A stretch of 64,000 bases of DNA from DATFDN01 sp963767645 (GCA_963767645.1 CAVYEW010000018.1:565036-629035), one strand, 5' to 3'; positions 8,431 to 18,396 are shown, counted from the first letter of the stretch. Numbers and translations: made by a program. Notes: generated from the sequence alone by a model not told the origin.

Positions 8431-9771
8431 ATGGTGGGCATCGGCGGCGGGACTGTGTGCGATCTGGATGCGTGGCTCGCGCCCTTCCTTGACGTGCTCG
8501 GGCGCAAAACGCGGCGGACCTGGACGCCGCTTTACCTGCGGGGTCTGCTTGGCCCTGGCGAGCGCAAGAGCCTGCAGCCGATGGCAGCCCGGCTTGGCCT
8601 CTCAGGGCATGACCAGTTGCAGCACTTCATCGCCAGCCCAGCCTGGGATGATGCGCCGCTGTGGCGGGTGCTGGCAGGCGAGGCGGATCGGCTGGTGGGC
8701 GGTGCTGGGGCGGTGCTGGTGATTGACGACACGGCATTACCGAAGCAGGGCGCACGCTCGGTTGGCGTAGCGCGGCAATACTGCGGTCAACTAGGCAAGA
8801 AGGCCAACTGCCAAGCCCTGGTTTCGCTGACGCTGGCGCGCGATGAGGTGCCGATTCCTGTGGCGCTGCGCCTGTTCTTGCCCGACGAGTGGCCGGGCGA
8901 TCCTGAGCGCTGTACTCGTGCGGGCGTGCCTGAAGCGGAGATCGTACAACGCAGCAAAGGCGAGATCGCGCTGGCCGAGATCGACCGGGTACAGGCGGCG
9001 GGTGTGCGCTTCGACATCGTGCTGGCGGATGCGGGCTATGGCGCGAGCGCTGAATTCCGCCACGCGCTGGAGGAGCGACAGCTGCGGTGGGCGGTGGGCA
9101 TCCCGCGCAACCAAAAAGTCTATGGTCTGGCCGTGCAGCTCGTGACGCCTAAGGGGCGCAAGCGGCGCCCCGTGCCGGATGAGGAGGCGCGTGCGGCCGA
9201 GGACGTTCTCGCGGAGCTGTCATGGCGGCGTATCACTTGGCGGCGCGGCACCAAAGGCGCACTCGCCGCCCGCTTTGCCGTGACCCGAGTCCGGGTGGGC
9301 GATGGTCCGACCTTTGCCAACAATCGCCACCTGCCGGGCGAAGAGGCTTGGCTGGTTGGCGAGTGGCGCAACAGCGGCGAGCGCAAATACTATCTCAGCA
9401 ATTTGCCGCCTGCCACATCCGGGCGAAGCATTGCCGCCGCCATCAAGGCGCGCTGGGTATGTGAGCAGGCACACCAACAACTTAAACAGGAACTCGGCCT
9501 CAGCCACTTCGAAGGACGCTCGTGGACGGGATTGCACCGACACGCGCTGATGAGCTGCATCGCCTTTGCCTATCTGCAGCATCTCCGCCTTGCCAGGCAT
9601 CGCCGCCAGGCAAGGGCGGGGAAAAATGCAGCCCCGCGTTCCGGGACCGCCACCATCGCCAAGCCTGCCAGCCGTGCGCCGCGCCATCATTACGCGGCTG
9701 TTCGCGCCCCTCGCCGCACCAGTCCGATGTCCATACTGCAAGGGCCGGTTCCGACCGCCACCCAATTCTAA
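8431..9771 (+). CDS. IS701-family-like transposase (DDE)
   Basis: A 446-residue DDE transposase starting MVGIGGGTVCDLDAWLAPFL. Likely catalytic residues are Asp99/Asp100 in VLVIDDTALPKQG, Asp200 in VLADAGYG, and the Glu within QAHQQLKQELGLSHFEGRSW near residues 346-365. The N-terminal region (SLQPMAARLG...QLQHFIASPAWD) matches the conserved start of IS701-type transposases. The frame is intact and fills the element between its inverted repeats, so it is probably functional. Confidence 0.93.
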   Translation: MVGIGGGTVCDLDAWLAPFLDVLGRKTRRTWTPLYLRGLLGPGERKSLQPMAARLGLSGHDQLQHFIASPAWDDAPLWRVLAGEADRLVGGAGAVLVIDDTALPKQGARSVGVARQYCGQLGKKANCQALVSLTLARDEVPIPVALRLFLPDEWPGDPERCTRAGVPEAEIVQRSKGEIALAEIDRVQAAGVRFDIVLADAGYGASAEFRHALEERQLRWAVGIPRNQKVYGLAVQLVTPKGRKRRPVPDEEARAAEDVLAELSWRRITWRRGTKGALAARFAVTRVRVGDGPTFANNRHLPGEEAWLVGEWRNSGERKYYLSNLPPATSGRSIAAAIKARWVCEQAHQQLKQELGLSHFEGRSWTGLHRHALMSCIAFAYLQHLRLARHRRQARAGKNAAPRSGTATIAKPASRAPRHHYAAVRAPRRTSPMSILQGPVPTATQF

Positions 9772-9773
9772 AC

Positions 9774-9786
9774 TGCCCAGGTAGTG
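9774..9786. repeat. Right terminal inverted repeat of the IS element
   Basis: TGCCCAGGTAGTG, the exact complement of the left end. It is followed by the second target-site copy CTAG at 9787-9790. Confidence 0.93.
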
Positions 9787-11418
9787 CTAGATCTTCGTAG
9801 AGATCCTGCGTGTCTTTCAGATGCCTCTCGCGCAGCTCCGGATTTGTCATAATCGCGCTTTCGTACTGGAACGGATTGCAGATATTGCAGTAAACATCGG
9901 CGCTGTCGTTCGGGTTTTGGACATACTGGTTCCAGCCTTCGCCGAAATACGCCCAGGAAACCTTGTGCTCCAGCAGCACGTCGGCAATCGTTCGCACCGG
10001 CGAAGGCGGGATTACATAGGTATGGATCGTATCGACCTCGCCGTTGCCGAAATACCCCGGATCGTAGTTGTTCAGCAGATAGTAGTGGCCCGGGTCGCAA
10101 TTCGCGTTGGGGCGCGTGGGCAGCGATTGCAGATAGCTCAGGATGGGACCGACCCCCGGCTGGTTCGGATCGGAGCATTCGCTGTACGAACCCCCGGAGT
10201 AGCCGTCCTGCGTGTAGTAGTTGTTGGTGCTAGGCTGCGGGTTCGGATTCTCGATCTGATTGGCAAGCGGCGTCGCGGGATTTCCCTTGCCGTCGCTGTA
10301 CCAGATCGCATCCGCGGTCCCGATCGCGATGCTGTTGGCTCCGGTGCCTCCCATAATGGGCTGATGGTAGTTGTCAGCAAGCGTGTACTGGTCGGCGAGA
10401 GACTTGAAATACGGCATGTCGCCCTGGAGCACGTTATAGAACCCCATCGAAAGTGCACCTTCATGGGTGCTTTCGTCGTTGAAACCTGCTGGTTGCGGCT
10501 GGCCATTGCTGCCGGTGCCGATAGTGACCTCAACCCAGGGGAACAGGTCCTTCAGGCAGCCGCTCGGATTGGCCGCGTTCGCCTGCTGGACGCTGCAATC
10601 CGTCTGCTGCCACATTTGGTAGAACCGATGCACCGGACTACCGGTATAGTCGTCATAGCCGAGAGTCGGCCCGGTCAACTGATAGGGGCCATTCGGCAGG
10701 CTAGTGGCGTTGGCGATGCGGATGTCGATGCTGTCCTTGGGGAGGCCGGAGGCCCCGGTCGTCAGCAGGTTATAGTCCTGGCCTAACAGCCCGTGATCGG
10801 CCGCTATCGCCGCCGCGAGCGTCGCGAAGGGCGGCGGGCTGGTGTCGCTCGCCGTCTGCGGCGTGCTGTTGGTGTTCGGCGGTGGCAGGGTCGTGTACGG
10901 CCCAGTGATGGTCGGGCTCTGGCTGTACGTGGTGGTATCCTGGGCCTGGTTCTGCGCCGCCGTCGCGAAATTCGGTCCGGGCGAGCCATCTGCGTTGACG
11001 ATGCCTTTGGACAGCAGATTGGAAATCGTCTGCCCGGCACGCGGCTGATACGTGCCAAACACATGATCGAAGCTGCGATTCTCGCCGACAATGACGATCA
11101 CGTGCTTGATCGGCGTCAGCGTCGCCGCATCCGGCTGACCGGTTTGTTGCTGATCCGGCGCCGACTGCGCAATCGCGGCCGACACGACGCTGTTTGCGCA
11201 GAGTGCCGAGAGCGACGCACAGGCAAGAAGCCACGTTCTCGTGGTTGTCCACTCCATAGCTTTTTCCTCCCCCAATGATGCGCTTGTTGTCGCATACATG
11301 GATGATAGCGCGGTTGCGGGAGTATGTCACAGGCGTGAAGCTGCAAGACCCGAACGAACTCCAGCGGGACCGCGGCAACGTGGACCTGCGTGCCAGCGAC
11401 CTGGTACAGTCAAGCGCC

Positions 11419-12387
11419 ATGAGCAAACATCCCACGAAATACGCCGATCTCGCAGACCCGCAGGCTCGCCCGCGCTACACCGGCGTCGCGACGTTCTTCC
11501 GCGCTCCGTACACGGACGATCTCGCTGAGGCCGACATCGCACTGATCGGCGTTCCCTTCGATGGCGGCGTAACCAACCGGTCCGGTACTCGCCACGCGCC
11601 GCGCGCGGTCCGCGAGCAGTCGACCCTTTTGCGCCGGATCAACGGGGCGACCGGCGTCGCTCCTTTCGCGCAGGCGCGCGTGCGCGACCTCGGCGATTGC
11701 TGGATCGAGCAGCCCTTCGAGCTTGCCGGCGCGCTCGACGAGATCGCGGCGTTTTATCGCACTGTGGTCGCGGCCGGGGTGACACCTGTCTCGGTTGGCG
11801 GCGATCATGCGATCAGCTTTCCGATCCTGCGCGCAGTCGGCGCCGCGCGGCCGGTCGGCATGATCCATATCGACGCCCATTGCGATACCGGCGACGACTA
11901 TCTCGGCTCGCGCCTGCATCACGGCGCTCCGTTCCGCCGCGCGGTGGAAGCGGGCGTGCTCGATCCCAAGCGGGTCATCCAGATCGGCATCCGCGGCACC
12001 ACTAACGATCCGGACATGTGGGGCTTCAGCCAGCGCAGCGGGATGCGGGTGCTGGATATGGACGAGTTCGACGACAAGGGCTGGCGCCATGCCGCGGAGG
12101 AGGCACGCCGGGTCGTGGGCGAGGGGCCGGTCTACCTGTCCTTCGACATCGACAGCCTTGATCCGGCGGAGGCGCCCGGCACCGGCACGCCGGAGGCCGG
12201 CGGCATCCGCGCGCTGCATGCGATCCGGCTGTTGCGCGCGCTGCGGGGCGTCGACGTGATCGGCGCCGACCTGGTGGAAGTGTCGCCGCCGTTCGATGCC
12301 GGCACCCTCACCGCTTTCAACGCCGCCTCGATCCTGTTCGAGATCCTTTGCCTTGCCGCCGAAGCGCGCGTGCGGCGCGGCGGCTGA
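11419..12387 (+). CDS. Agmatinase-type ureohydrolase
   Basis: Mn-dependent ureohydrolase of the arginase/agmatinase family that releases urea from a guanidino compound. The 322-residue protein has the metal ligands in GGDHAISF, MIHIDAHCDTGDDYLG and LSFDIDSLDPAEAPGTGTPEAGG. The long N terminus and the MSKHPTKYADLADP opening fit the agmatinase/guanidinobutyrase side of the family. Substrate choice among agmatine, guanidinobutyrate, guanidinopropionate or guanidine cannot be settled by eye. The start has no strong ribosome-binding site, and the frame is open 144 bases further upstream. It is divergent from the phosphoesterase across 161 bases and ends 10 bases from the convergent permease. Confidence 0.85.
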   Translation: MSKHPTKYADLADPQARPRYTGVATFFRAPYTDDLAEADIALIGVPFDGGVTNRSGTRHAPRAVREQSTLLRRINGATGVAPFAQARVRDLGDCWIEQPFELAGALDEIAAFYRTVVAAGVTPVSVGGDHAISFPILRAVGAARPVGMIHIDAHCDTGDDYLGSRLHHGAPFRRAVEAGVLDPKRVIQIGIRGTTNDPDMWGFSQRSGMRVLDMDEFDDKGWRHAAEEARRVVGEGPVYLSFDIDSLDPAEAPGTGTPEAGGIRALHAIRLLRALRGVDVIGADLVEVSPPFDAGTLTAFNAASILFEILCLAAEARVRRGG

Positions 12388-12397
12388 CAACGGCGCT

Positions 12398-14178
12398 TCA
12401 GTGCAGCGGCCAGAACAGCGCGATCAGCGGCACTCCGGCCGCGATCACCAGCAGCGAGAGCGGCAGGCCGAGGCGCGGATAGTCGGCGAAGCGATACCCG
12501 CCGGGACCCATCACCAGCGTGTTGCACTGGTGTCCGATCGGGGTCAGGAAGTCGCAGCCGGCGCCCAGCGCGACCGCCATCAGGAACGGGTCGGGGCGCA
12601 AGCCGAGCTTGACCGCGAGGCTGGCGGCGATCGGTCCGAACACCAGGACGGTCGGCGCGTTGTGCAGGAAGGGCGTGATCGCCATGGTGATGACCAGCAC
12701 CATCGCCAGGGCCACGAGCGGCGACGCGCCGTGAACGGCCCCGGTCAGCCAGCCTGCCAGCAAGGCGCTGCCGCCGGTTTCGGTGATCGCATGACTGAGC
12801 GGGATCAGCGCGCCGAGCAGGATCAGGATGTGCCACTCCACCGTCTCGTACGCCTCGTGCATCGTCATCACGCGCAGCAGCAGCATGAGCACCGTGGCAC
12901 CGAAGAAGGCCACCGTCACCGGTACGAGATTCGCGGCCACCAGCCCCATCGCCACCGCCAGCACCGCGATCGGCGCCCAGCTCCGATGGCTGCGGCCCAG
13001 GGCGATGCTGCGCTCGGCCAGCGGCAGCACGCGCAGCTCGCCGAGCGCCTCGGGCAAGGCGGCGGCCCCGCCCTTGAGCACGACCACATCGCCCGGCGCC
13101 AGCCGCACCGTGGACAGGCGCTGGCCGATGCTGTGCCCGCTGCGGCTCACGGCGAGCAGCGCCAGTCCGTGGCGCCGCTTCAGGTCGAGCTGCGCAGGCG
13201 TCCGGCCGACAAGCCTGCTGTCGCCCGTGACCACGCCCTCCACCACCATGATCTCGCCGCCGCCTGACCCGGAAGCGGCCTCCTCGGCCGACTCTCCAGC
13301 CAGGCGCAGCCGGGCGCGGGCGACCAGGCGCTCGAGGTCCGCCGGGTCGCCGCGCAGCAGCACGACGTCGTCCTCCCGCAGCCGCCAGTCCGGCGTCGGC
13401 GCGAACCGGCGATAGCGCTCGCGCACCACCGTCGCCACCTCCACATCGCCGTCGCCCATGCGCTCCAGCTCGGCGACGGTATGATTGGCGGCGGGGAGTC
13501 CGGGGACAGGCGGGCTTCGGCGGTGTACTCCTCCATCGTGAAGGCCGCCTCCATCGAGCCTACCGCCTTGCGCCCGCTCGGCAGCAGCCGCCAGCCGAAG
13601 GCGAGGAACACCAGGCCGAGCAGCGCGATGCTCAAGCCGACCGGCGTGTAGTCGAACATGCCGAACGGCTTGCCCAGCACCTGTTGGCGCACGGTCGCCA
13701 TGATGATGTTGGGCGAGGTGCCGACCAGGGTAACGATGCCGCCCAGCAGGGACGCGAAGGCCATCGGCATGAGCAGATAGGAGGGTGAGGTGCCGTTCCG
13801 GCGGGCGACCTGCAACGCCACCGGCATGAGGATGGCGAGCGCGCCCACGTTCTTCGTCACCATCGACAGCAGCATCGTCGCCCCGGCCAGGACGGGAACC
13901 TGCGTCCGCACGCTCCGCAGCCGCGGCAGGATGGGATGCAGCACCGTCTCGACCACGCCGGAGCGGGCCACGCCCTCGCTCACCACCAGCGCCGCGGCGA
14001 CGATGATGATGATCTCGTTGCTGAATCCCTCGAAGGCGTGATGCGCCGGCACCAGGCCGATCGCGATCCCGACCAACAGCGCGGTCAGGGCGACCAGGTC
14101 GTACGGGAGGCGACCCCAGACGAAGAAACCGATCGTGACGGCGATCAGCCCGAAAGCCTCGGCTTGTGGCAGCGTCAT
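12398..14178 (-). pseudogene. SLC13/CitT-type permease with RCK_C domains, frameshifted
   Basis: Inner-membrane anion/sodium symporter of the SLC13 (ArsB/NhaD-like) superfamily. Segment one (start 14178, MTLPQAEAFGLIAVT) has the N-terminal helices, with GTSPNIIMATV as the family substrate motif. The reading then shifts near 13484-13498, just after RLSPDSP, and continues in another frame with ANHTVAELERMGDGD, two RCK_C (TrkA_C) domains and the C-terminal helices up to LIALFWPLH. One missing base explains the shift: 1781 bases are one short of 594 codons. Both halves look well conserved, so either a recent mutation or an assembly indel is likely. The very long open frame continuing upstream to 15214 is antisense to the kinase gene and is not coding. 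Confidence 0.85.
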
Positions 14179-14317
14179 GGACGCGGTTGCTCCTACGGGG
14201 TCCGAAAGCGCGCAGGAACATGGGGACGTGCGGATCGCTTCGCGAGGGCGGAGCCGAATGGCTCCCCCGGCGTTTCAGGCTTTGAACAGCAGGTTGGCCG
14301 AGAGCGCGAAGAGGATC

Positions 14318-16696
14318 ATGCCAGAAGACGCTCAGCGAATTGTCACTCCGTCCGCAGGCACCCCGGGCACCCTCGTCGGGGCCGCTCCGCAGCCCGGGGA
14401 GGAGGATTTCCGCAACCTCGCCAACCTTATCCCGCAACTTGCCTGGATCGCCGCCGCGGACGGCAACATCTTCTGGTACAACCAGCGCTGGTACGACTAC
14501 ACCGGCAGCACCTTCCACGACATGCGAGGCTGGGGCTGGCGGTCCGTGCATCACCCCGACCATGTCGAACGCGTCACCGCGCGTTTCCGCCGCTGCGTGG
14601 AGGCGGGCGAGGGCTGGGAGGACACGTTTCCGCTGCGCGGCCGTGACGGCGCCTTCCGCTGGTTCCTGTCCCGCGCCCAGCCGATGCGCGATGCGCGCGG
14701 GCGGGTCCTGCGCTGGTTCGGCACCAACACCGACATCACCGAGCAGATGGCGGCCGAGGACCGGCTGCGCACGAGCGAGGAGCGGTTCCGCACGCTGATG
14801 GACGCCTCGGCCGACATCATCTGGAACATGCCCCCGAGCGGCGACTTCGAGTGGCCGCAGCCGCGCTGGGCGGCATTCACCGGCCAGAGCTTCGAGGCGA
14901 TGCGCGGCTCCGGGTGGCTCGACGTGATCCATCCCGAGGACCGCGCCGCTACCATGGAGGCGTGGGCGCGCGCGCTGACCAGCGGCTCGCGCTTCGAGAT
15001 CGAACACCGGATACGCCGCCACGACGGCCAATGGCGTTTCATGGAGGGCCTGGCCGTGCCGATCCTGGACGAGCGCGGCAGGGTCCGGGAATGGATCGGC
15101 ATCCATACCGACGTCACCGAAGCGAAACGGGCCAAGGCGGAGCTGGAGGCGGCGCGCGATGCCGCGGAGGAGGCCAACCGCGCCAAGAGCACGTTCATCG
15201 CCAATATGAGCCACGAACTGCGCACTCCGCTCTCAGCGGTGATCGGCTACACCGAGATGCTGGAGGAGGAGCTTGAGGAACTTGGAGAGTTGCATCTGGG
15301 CGAGGACCTGAACAAGATCGCCGCCAACGCCCGCCACCTGCTGAGCCTGATCAACGACGTGCTGGACCTCTCGAAGATCGAGGCGGGGCGGATGACCGTT
15401 ACCGCCGAGCGGTTCGAGGTGGCCGGGATGCTGCGCGAGGTGGCGGATGCGGCTGGCCCGCTCGCCGAGAAAAAGGAAAACCGGCTGGTGCTCGACTTCG
15501 CCGAAGGGCTCGGGACCGCGCGCACCGATCAGGTGAAGGTGAAGCAGTGTCTGCTGAACCTGCTCAGCAACGCTGCGAAATTCACGGAAGCGGGCACCAT
15601 CACGCTCACCGCCCGCCGCGACGCGCGAGACGGGCGCGCTTGGCTGATCTTCTCGGTCCGCGACACCGGGATCGGCATGACCGAAGAGCAGCTCGCCAAG
15701 CTGTTTCAGCGTTTCACGCAAGCCGACGAGTCCACCACGCGGCAATTCGGCGGCACCGGGCTTGGTCTGGCGATCACGCGGGCATTCTGCCGGATGATGG
15801 GCGGCGACGTGCGCGTGGACAGCGAGCCTGGCAGCGGCTCGGTGTTCACGATAGAGGTTCCTGCCGATCTCGACCCCGGCGCCCCGGATGCCTCGTCCGA
15901 GGAAGGCCGCGCCGGGTCGGAGGCGGAGCCGGGTGATTGCGTGCTGGTGATCGACGACGATCCGGCGGCGCGCGAGCTGCTGACGCGGTTCCTCGAACGC
16001 GAGGGCTTCCACGCCTGCACGGCGGCCGACGGCCGTGCGGGCCTGGCGCTGGCGCGCGAGTTGCGGCCCCGCGTGGTGCTGCTGGATGTGGAGATGCCGC
16101 ACCTGGATGGCTGGTCCGTGCTGCACGCCATCCGCTCCGATCCCGAGTTGGCCCACACCCCGGTGGTGATGGTCTCCGTCGTGAACGAGCAGGGCCTGGG
16201 CTATACGCTGGGTGCCACCGATTACCTGGTGAAGCCGATTGAATGGGACCGTCTGAAGGCGATCATGGACCGCTACCACCATGCGCAGACGGCCGACGTG
16301 CTGGTGGTGGACGACGACCCGGACGCGCGCGAGCGGCTGCGCACGATGCTTGAGCGCGACGGATGGCAGGTGACGGAGGCGGGCAACGGGCGCGAGGCGC
16401 TTGCCCGCATCGCGGCCCGCGTCCCCGGCCTGATCCTGCTTGACCTGATGATGCCGATCATGAACGGCTGCGACTTCCTGGCCGCGCTGCGGGCCCGATC
16501 CGAGTGGCGGGAGATCCCCATCGTCGTGCTGACCGCGAAGGACGTGACGCCGTCCGACCGCGCCCGGCTCGAGCAACGGGTCGATCAGGTGTTTATCAAG
16601 GGAACTATCAGCCTGCGCGATCTTGCGCGGGATCTGCGCGAGGTGCTTGCGCAGCATCGCGGCGATCACGCCGGCAGCAAGGAGGCTGGGGCATGA
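14318..16696 (+). CDS. Hybrid sensor histidine kinase with two PAS and two receiver domains
   Basis: A 792-residue cytoplasmic hybrid kinase with no predicted transmembrane segment. Domain order: PAS_3-like (about residues 30-150, FWYNQRWYDYTGST), second PAS (about 155-280), HisKA with phospho-acceptor His299 in NMSHELRTPLSAVIG, HATPase with LLNLLSNAAKF, DTGIGMT and GGTGLGLAI, then receiver 1 (Asp590 in LLDVEMPHLDG) and receiver 2 (Asp709 in LLDLMMPIMNG). The chosen start (MPEDAQRIVT) follows AAGAGGATC; an open frame extends further upstream. It overlaps the next response regulator by four bases (ATGA), so the two are coupled. Confidence 0.92.
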   Translation: MPEDAQRIVTPSAGTPGTLVGAAPQPGEEDFRNLANLIPQLAWIAAADGNIFWYNQRWYDYTGSTFHDMRGWGWRSVHHPDHVERVTARFRRCVEAGEGWEDTFPLRGRDGAFRWFLSRAQPMRDARGRVLRWFGTNTDITEQMAAEDRLRTSEERFRTLMDASADIIWNMPPSGDFEWPQPRWAAFTGQSFEAMRGSGWLDVIHPEDRAATMEAWARALTSGSRFEIEHRIRRHDGQWRFMEGLAVPILDERGRVREWIGIHTDVTEAKRAKAELEAARDAAEEANRAKSTFIANMSHELRTPLSAVIGYTEMLEEELEELGELHLGEDLNKIAANARHLLSLINDVLDLSKIEAGRMTVTAERFEVAGMLREVADAAGPLAEKKENRLVLDFAEGLGTARTDQVKVKQCLLNLLSNAAKFTEAGTITLTARRDARDGRAWLIFSVRDTGIGMTEEQLAKLFQRFTQADESTTRQFGGTGLGLAITRAFCRMMGGDVRVDSEPGSGSVFTIEVPADLDPGAPDASSEEGRAGSEAEPGDCVLVIDDDPAARELLTRFLEREGFHACTAADGRAGLALARELRPRVVLLDVEMPHLDGWSVLHAIRSDPELAHTPVVMVSVVNEQGLGYTLGATDYLVKPIEWDRLKAIMDRYHHAQTADVLVVDDDPDARERLRTMLERDGWQVTEAGNGREALARIAARVPGLILLDLMMPIMNGCDFLAALRARSEWREIPIVVLTAKDVTPSDRARLEQRVDQVFIKGTISLRDLARDLREVLAQHRGDHAGSKEAGA

Positions 16697-17082
16697 GGCG
16701 GATCCTGCTGGTCGAGGATCACGAGGAGATCTGGGATTTTCTCTCCCGTCGGCTCAAGCGCCGGGGCTATGACGTGACCGTGGCGGTGGACGGGCAGGAC
16801 GGCGTGGACAAGGCGTTGGCCGCGCCCCCCGACGTGGTGCTGCTGGACATGAACCTGCCGGTAATGGACGGATGGACCGCGGCCGGCGTGCTCAAGGCAG
16901 ATCCCCGGACCGCTTCGGTGCCGATCATCGCGCTCACGGCGCACGCCATGTCGGGCGACCGGGAGAAGGCGCTGGCTGCCGGGTGCGACGACTACCATCC
17001 CAAACCGGTGGACTTCTCGCGCCTGCTGACGCAGATCGAGGCGCTGACCGGCGGCACGGCCGCACCGGCCGACAGCGCCTAG
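16693..17082 (+). CDS. Single-domain response regulator
   Basis: A 129-residue CheY-like receiver with no output domain. The acidic pocket is in LLVEDHEE, the phospho-acceptor is Asp52 in LLDMNLPVMDG, followed by ALTAHAMSGD and the conserved Lys in YHPKPVD. It starts inside the stop codon of the hybrid kinase (ATGA) and is followed without a gap by the next gene, so all three form one operon. It probably acts as a phosphorelay shuttle or by protein contact. Confidence 0.93.
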   Translation: MRRILLVEDHEEIWDFLSRRLKRRGYDVTVAVDGQDGVDKALAAPPDVVLLDMNLPVMDGWTAAGVLKADPRTASVPIIALTAHAMSGDREKALAAGCDDYHPKPVDFSRLLTQIEALTGGTAAPADSA

Positions 17083-17718
17083 ATGGCAGCCACAGGGCTC
17101 CTGTCGCGCCTGTTCGGAGCGGCGGGCGCCAGCGGCGAGCGCGACGGCCAGGCGGCCGAGCTGGAATCCCATGCGACCGGGGTCCTGCCGGCGGCACTTG
17201 ACGGCGAGGTCGTGCTCGGGGCGGAAGCGAAGCTGGGCCGGCGCCAACGCCAGCTTTCGCTGCCGCGCGCCATCATCGCCGAGCATCTGGGCGAGAAGGT
17301 GCTGGACGGCTGGCTGCAGAACCGGCATCAGACGCTCTATCCGCTGACCGTGAACCTCCGGGCGCTCGATCGGTGCCGTGTGGTGCTGCTGGCACAGGTC
17401 ATGGCAGTGGCGCTGCTCGCGGGCACCGCGCCGCCGGATGCGGGGGAGTTCGAGGCGGCGTTGTCCTGGCTCGGCACGGTCGGCGGCGATGAACCAGCGC
17501 GCAAAGCCTTGCGGGCGGGAGTCGAGGCACCGCCGCCTCTCAGTACGTTGCTGAATCAGGTGCAGCAGGCGGACCTGGCCGCCTATGCGTACGTGGTCGC
17601 ACTTGTCGCAGGGCCATCACGTGATCCGGCGGGGCAGCTCTTTCTTGACTACCTGGCGGCCCGGCTCGGCCTGCCGATGAACGTGGTGCGCAGCGCCAAT
17701 CGGCGGTATCGGCGCTGA
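17083..17718 (+). CDS. Hypothetical protein, possibly DUF533/TerB-like
   Basis: A 211-residue protein whose ATG follows the response regulator stop directly. It has an N-terminal hydrophobic/glycine-rich start (GLLSRLFGAAGASG), a mid helix (RVVLLAQVMAVALLAGTAPP), and a C-terminal block FLDYLAARLGLPMNVVRSANRRYRR. That block recalls the end of DUF533/TerB-like proteins, but the match is weak. No catalytic motif is evident. Operon position suggests a link to the hybrid kinase signalling pathway; nothing more can be said. Confidence 0.7.
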   Translation: MAATGLLSRLFGAAGASGERDGQAAELESHATGVLPAALDGEVVLGAEAKLGRRQRQLSLPRAIIAEHLGEKVLDGWLQNRHQTLYPLTVNLRALDRCRVVLLAQVMAVALLAGTAPPDAGEFEAALSWLGTVGGDEPARKALRAGVEAPPPLSTLLNQVQQADLAAYAYVVALVAGPSRDPAGQLFLDYLAARLGLPMNVVRSANRRYRR

Positions 17719-17753
17719 GGCGTCACGCCAGCGTCCAGCCGCGACCGCCGCGT

Positions 17754-18179
17754 TCACTCGTCCGGCTCGGTCATCGTCCGAAGCGTCCCCTGCAGAGCGT
17801 CGCTTTCGACGAGCAGCTTGCGGGCGAGATCGGCGAGGGTGATCCACCCGCTGACCCGGCCGCGCGCATCGCGCACCGGCATTCGCCGGATATGATTTGC
17901 GGCCATCATGTCCATCGCCGCGGTCACGCTGTCGTCCTCGCCGCAGGCGATCACCGGGCGAGAAACGACATCGCGCACACGGACCTGTACCGGATCGAGG
18001 CCGCGCGCCACCACGCGATACAGGATGTCACGGTCGGTGATGACGCCTTCCACCCGCTCCTCGCCGCCCACCGGGAGCCCGCCCACGTCCAGTTCGCCCA
18101 TCAGCTCGGCGACCTCCTTCACCGTGGCGTCGGGGTCGACGAACTCGACATAGCGGGTCATGAGGTCGGATACCTTCAT
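17754..18179 (-). CDS. CBS-domain protein (two CBS motifs)
   Basis: A 141-residue protein consisting of a CBS pair: motif one around MKVSDLMTRYVEFVDPDATVKEVAELM and GVITDRDILYRVV, motif two around VRDVVSRPVIACGEDDSV and MPVRDARGRVSGWITLADLA. Stand-alone CBS pairs bind adenine nucleotides and act as energy or redox sensors on other proteins. The partner is not identifiable here. It converges with the DUF533-like gene and is 19 bases downstream of the small basic protein gene. Confidence 0.9.
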   Translation of the reverse strand: MKVSDLMTRYVEFVDPDATVKEVAELMGELDVGGLPVGGEERVEGVITDRDILYRVVARGLDPVQVRVRDVVSRPVIACGEDDSVTAAMDMMAANHIRRMPVRDARGRVSGWITLADLARKLLVESDALQGTLRTMTEPDE

Positions 18180-18198
18180 GGCGAGCCTTGCCGGGAGC

Positions 18199-18396
18199 TT
18201 ATCCGGCGTCGGAGTCGCCTGGCCTGGGATTTGCCGCCGCGACATCGACTTCCCCAGGCGGGGCCGCGCCGTCCTGTTGCAGCGCCTTGCGCCGGGCAAC
18301 CTGCTCCTCGCGCTCCTGGCGTTTGGCTTCCTGCTTGGCTTGCTTGGCGCGGTTCCGTTCTGCTCGCTGCTGGTTGTAATTCGGCTTGAAAGCCAT
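18199..18396 (-). CDS. Small conserved charged protein (65 aa)
   Basis: Starts MAFKPNYNQQRAERNRAKQA and forms one long, highly charged helix (KQEAKRQEREEQVARRKAL) with a disordered acidic tail. Short proteins opening with MAFKPNYN are widespread in alphaproteobacteria and have no known role. It is probably co-transcribed with the CBS gene that follows. Confidence 0.75.
   Translation of the reverse strand: MAFKPNYNQQRAERNRAKQAKQEAKRQEREEQVARRKALQQDGAAPPGEVDVAAANPRPGDSDAG

Larger units (their letters stand above)
8355..9786 (+). mobile_element. Complete IS701-family-like insertion sequence (1432 bp)
   Basis: Bounded by perfect 13-bp inverted repeats CACTACCTGGGCA (8355-8367) and its complement (9774-9786), and flanked by a CTAG duplication at 8351-8354 and 9787-9790. 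A 4-bp YTAR-type duplication is what the IS701 family makes. One intact transposase gene fills the element. The ends match perfectly and the transposase is uninterrupted, so the insertion looks recent. It disrupts the minus-strand phosphoesterase and is transcribed against it. Confidence 0.95.
7893..11257 (-). pseudogene. Secreted phosphoesterase (phospholipase C/acid phosphatase family) interrupted by an IS element
   Basis: Encodes a PF04185-type phosphoesterase: signal peptide MEWTTTRTWLLACASL...AAIAQ, the family opening IKHVIVIVGENRSFDHVFGTYQP, and near the C terminus FITVDEGGGYYDSG and RIPLIVVSPWAQGGRV. The start at 11257 has a strong GGGGGAGGAAAA ribosome-binding site. The frame breaks at 9790 and resumes at 8350 with an IS701-type element (8355-9786) between. 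Removing the element and one CTAG copy joins DTQDLYEDL to ERGYLPAVSF in frame and gives a 642-residue protein of 1929 bases, the expected form. As found, only the N-terminal 490 or so residues could be made, without the C-terminal metal-binding part, so it is almost surely inactive. Confidence 0.93.

Noticed and set aside
14179..15214. Long upstream extension of the SLC13 C-terminal frame on the minus strand
   Set aside because: It is antisense to the hybrid kinase PAS domains and the real permease start is in the other frame at 14178.
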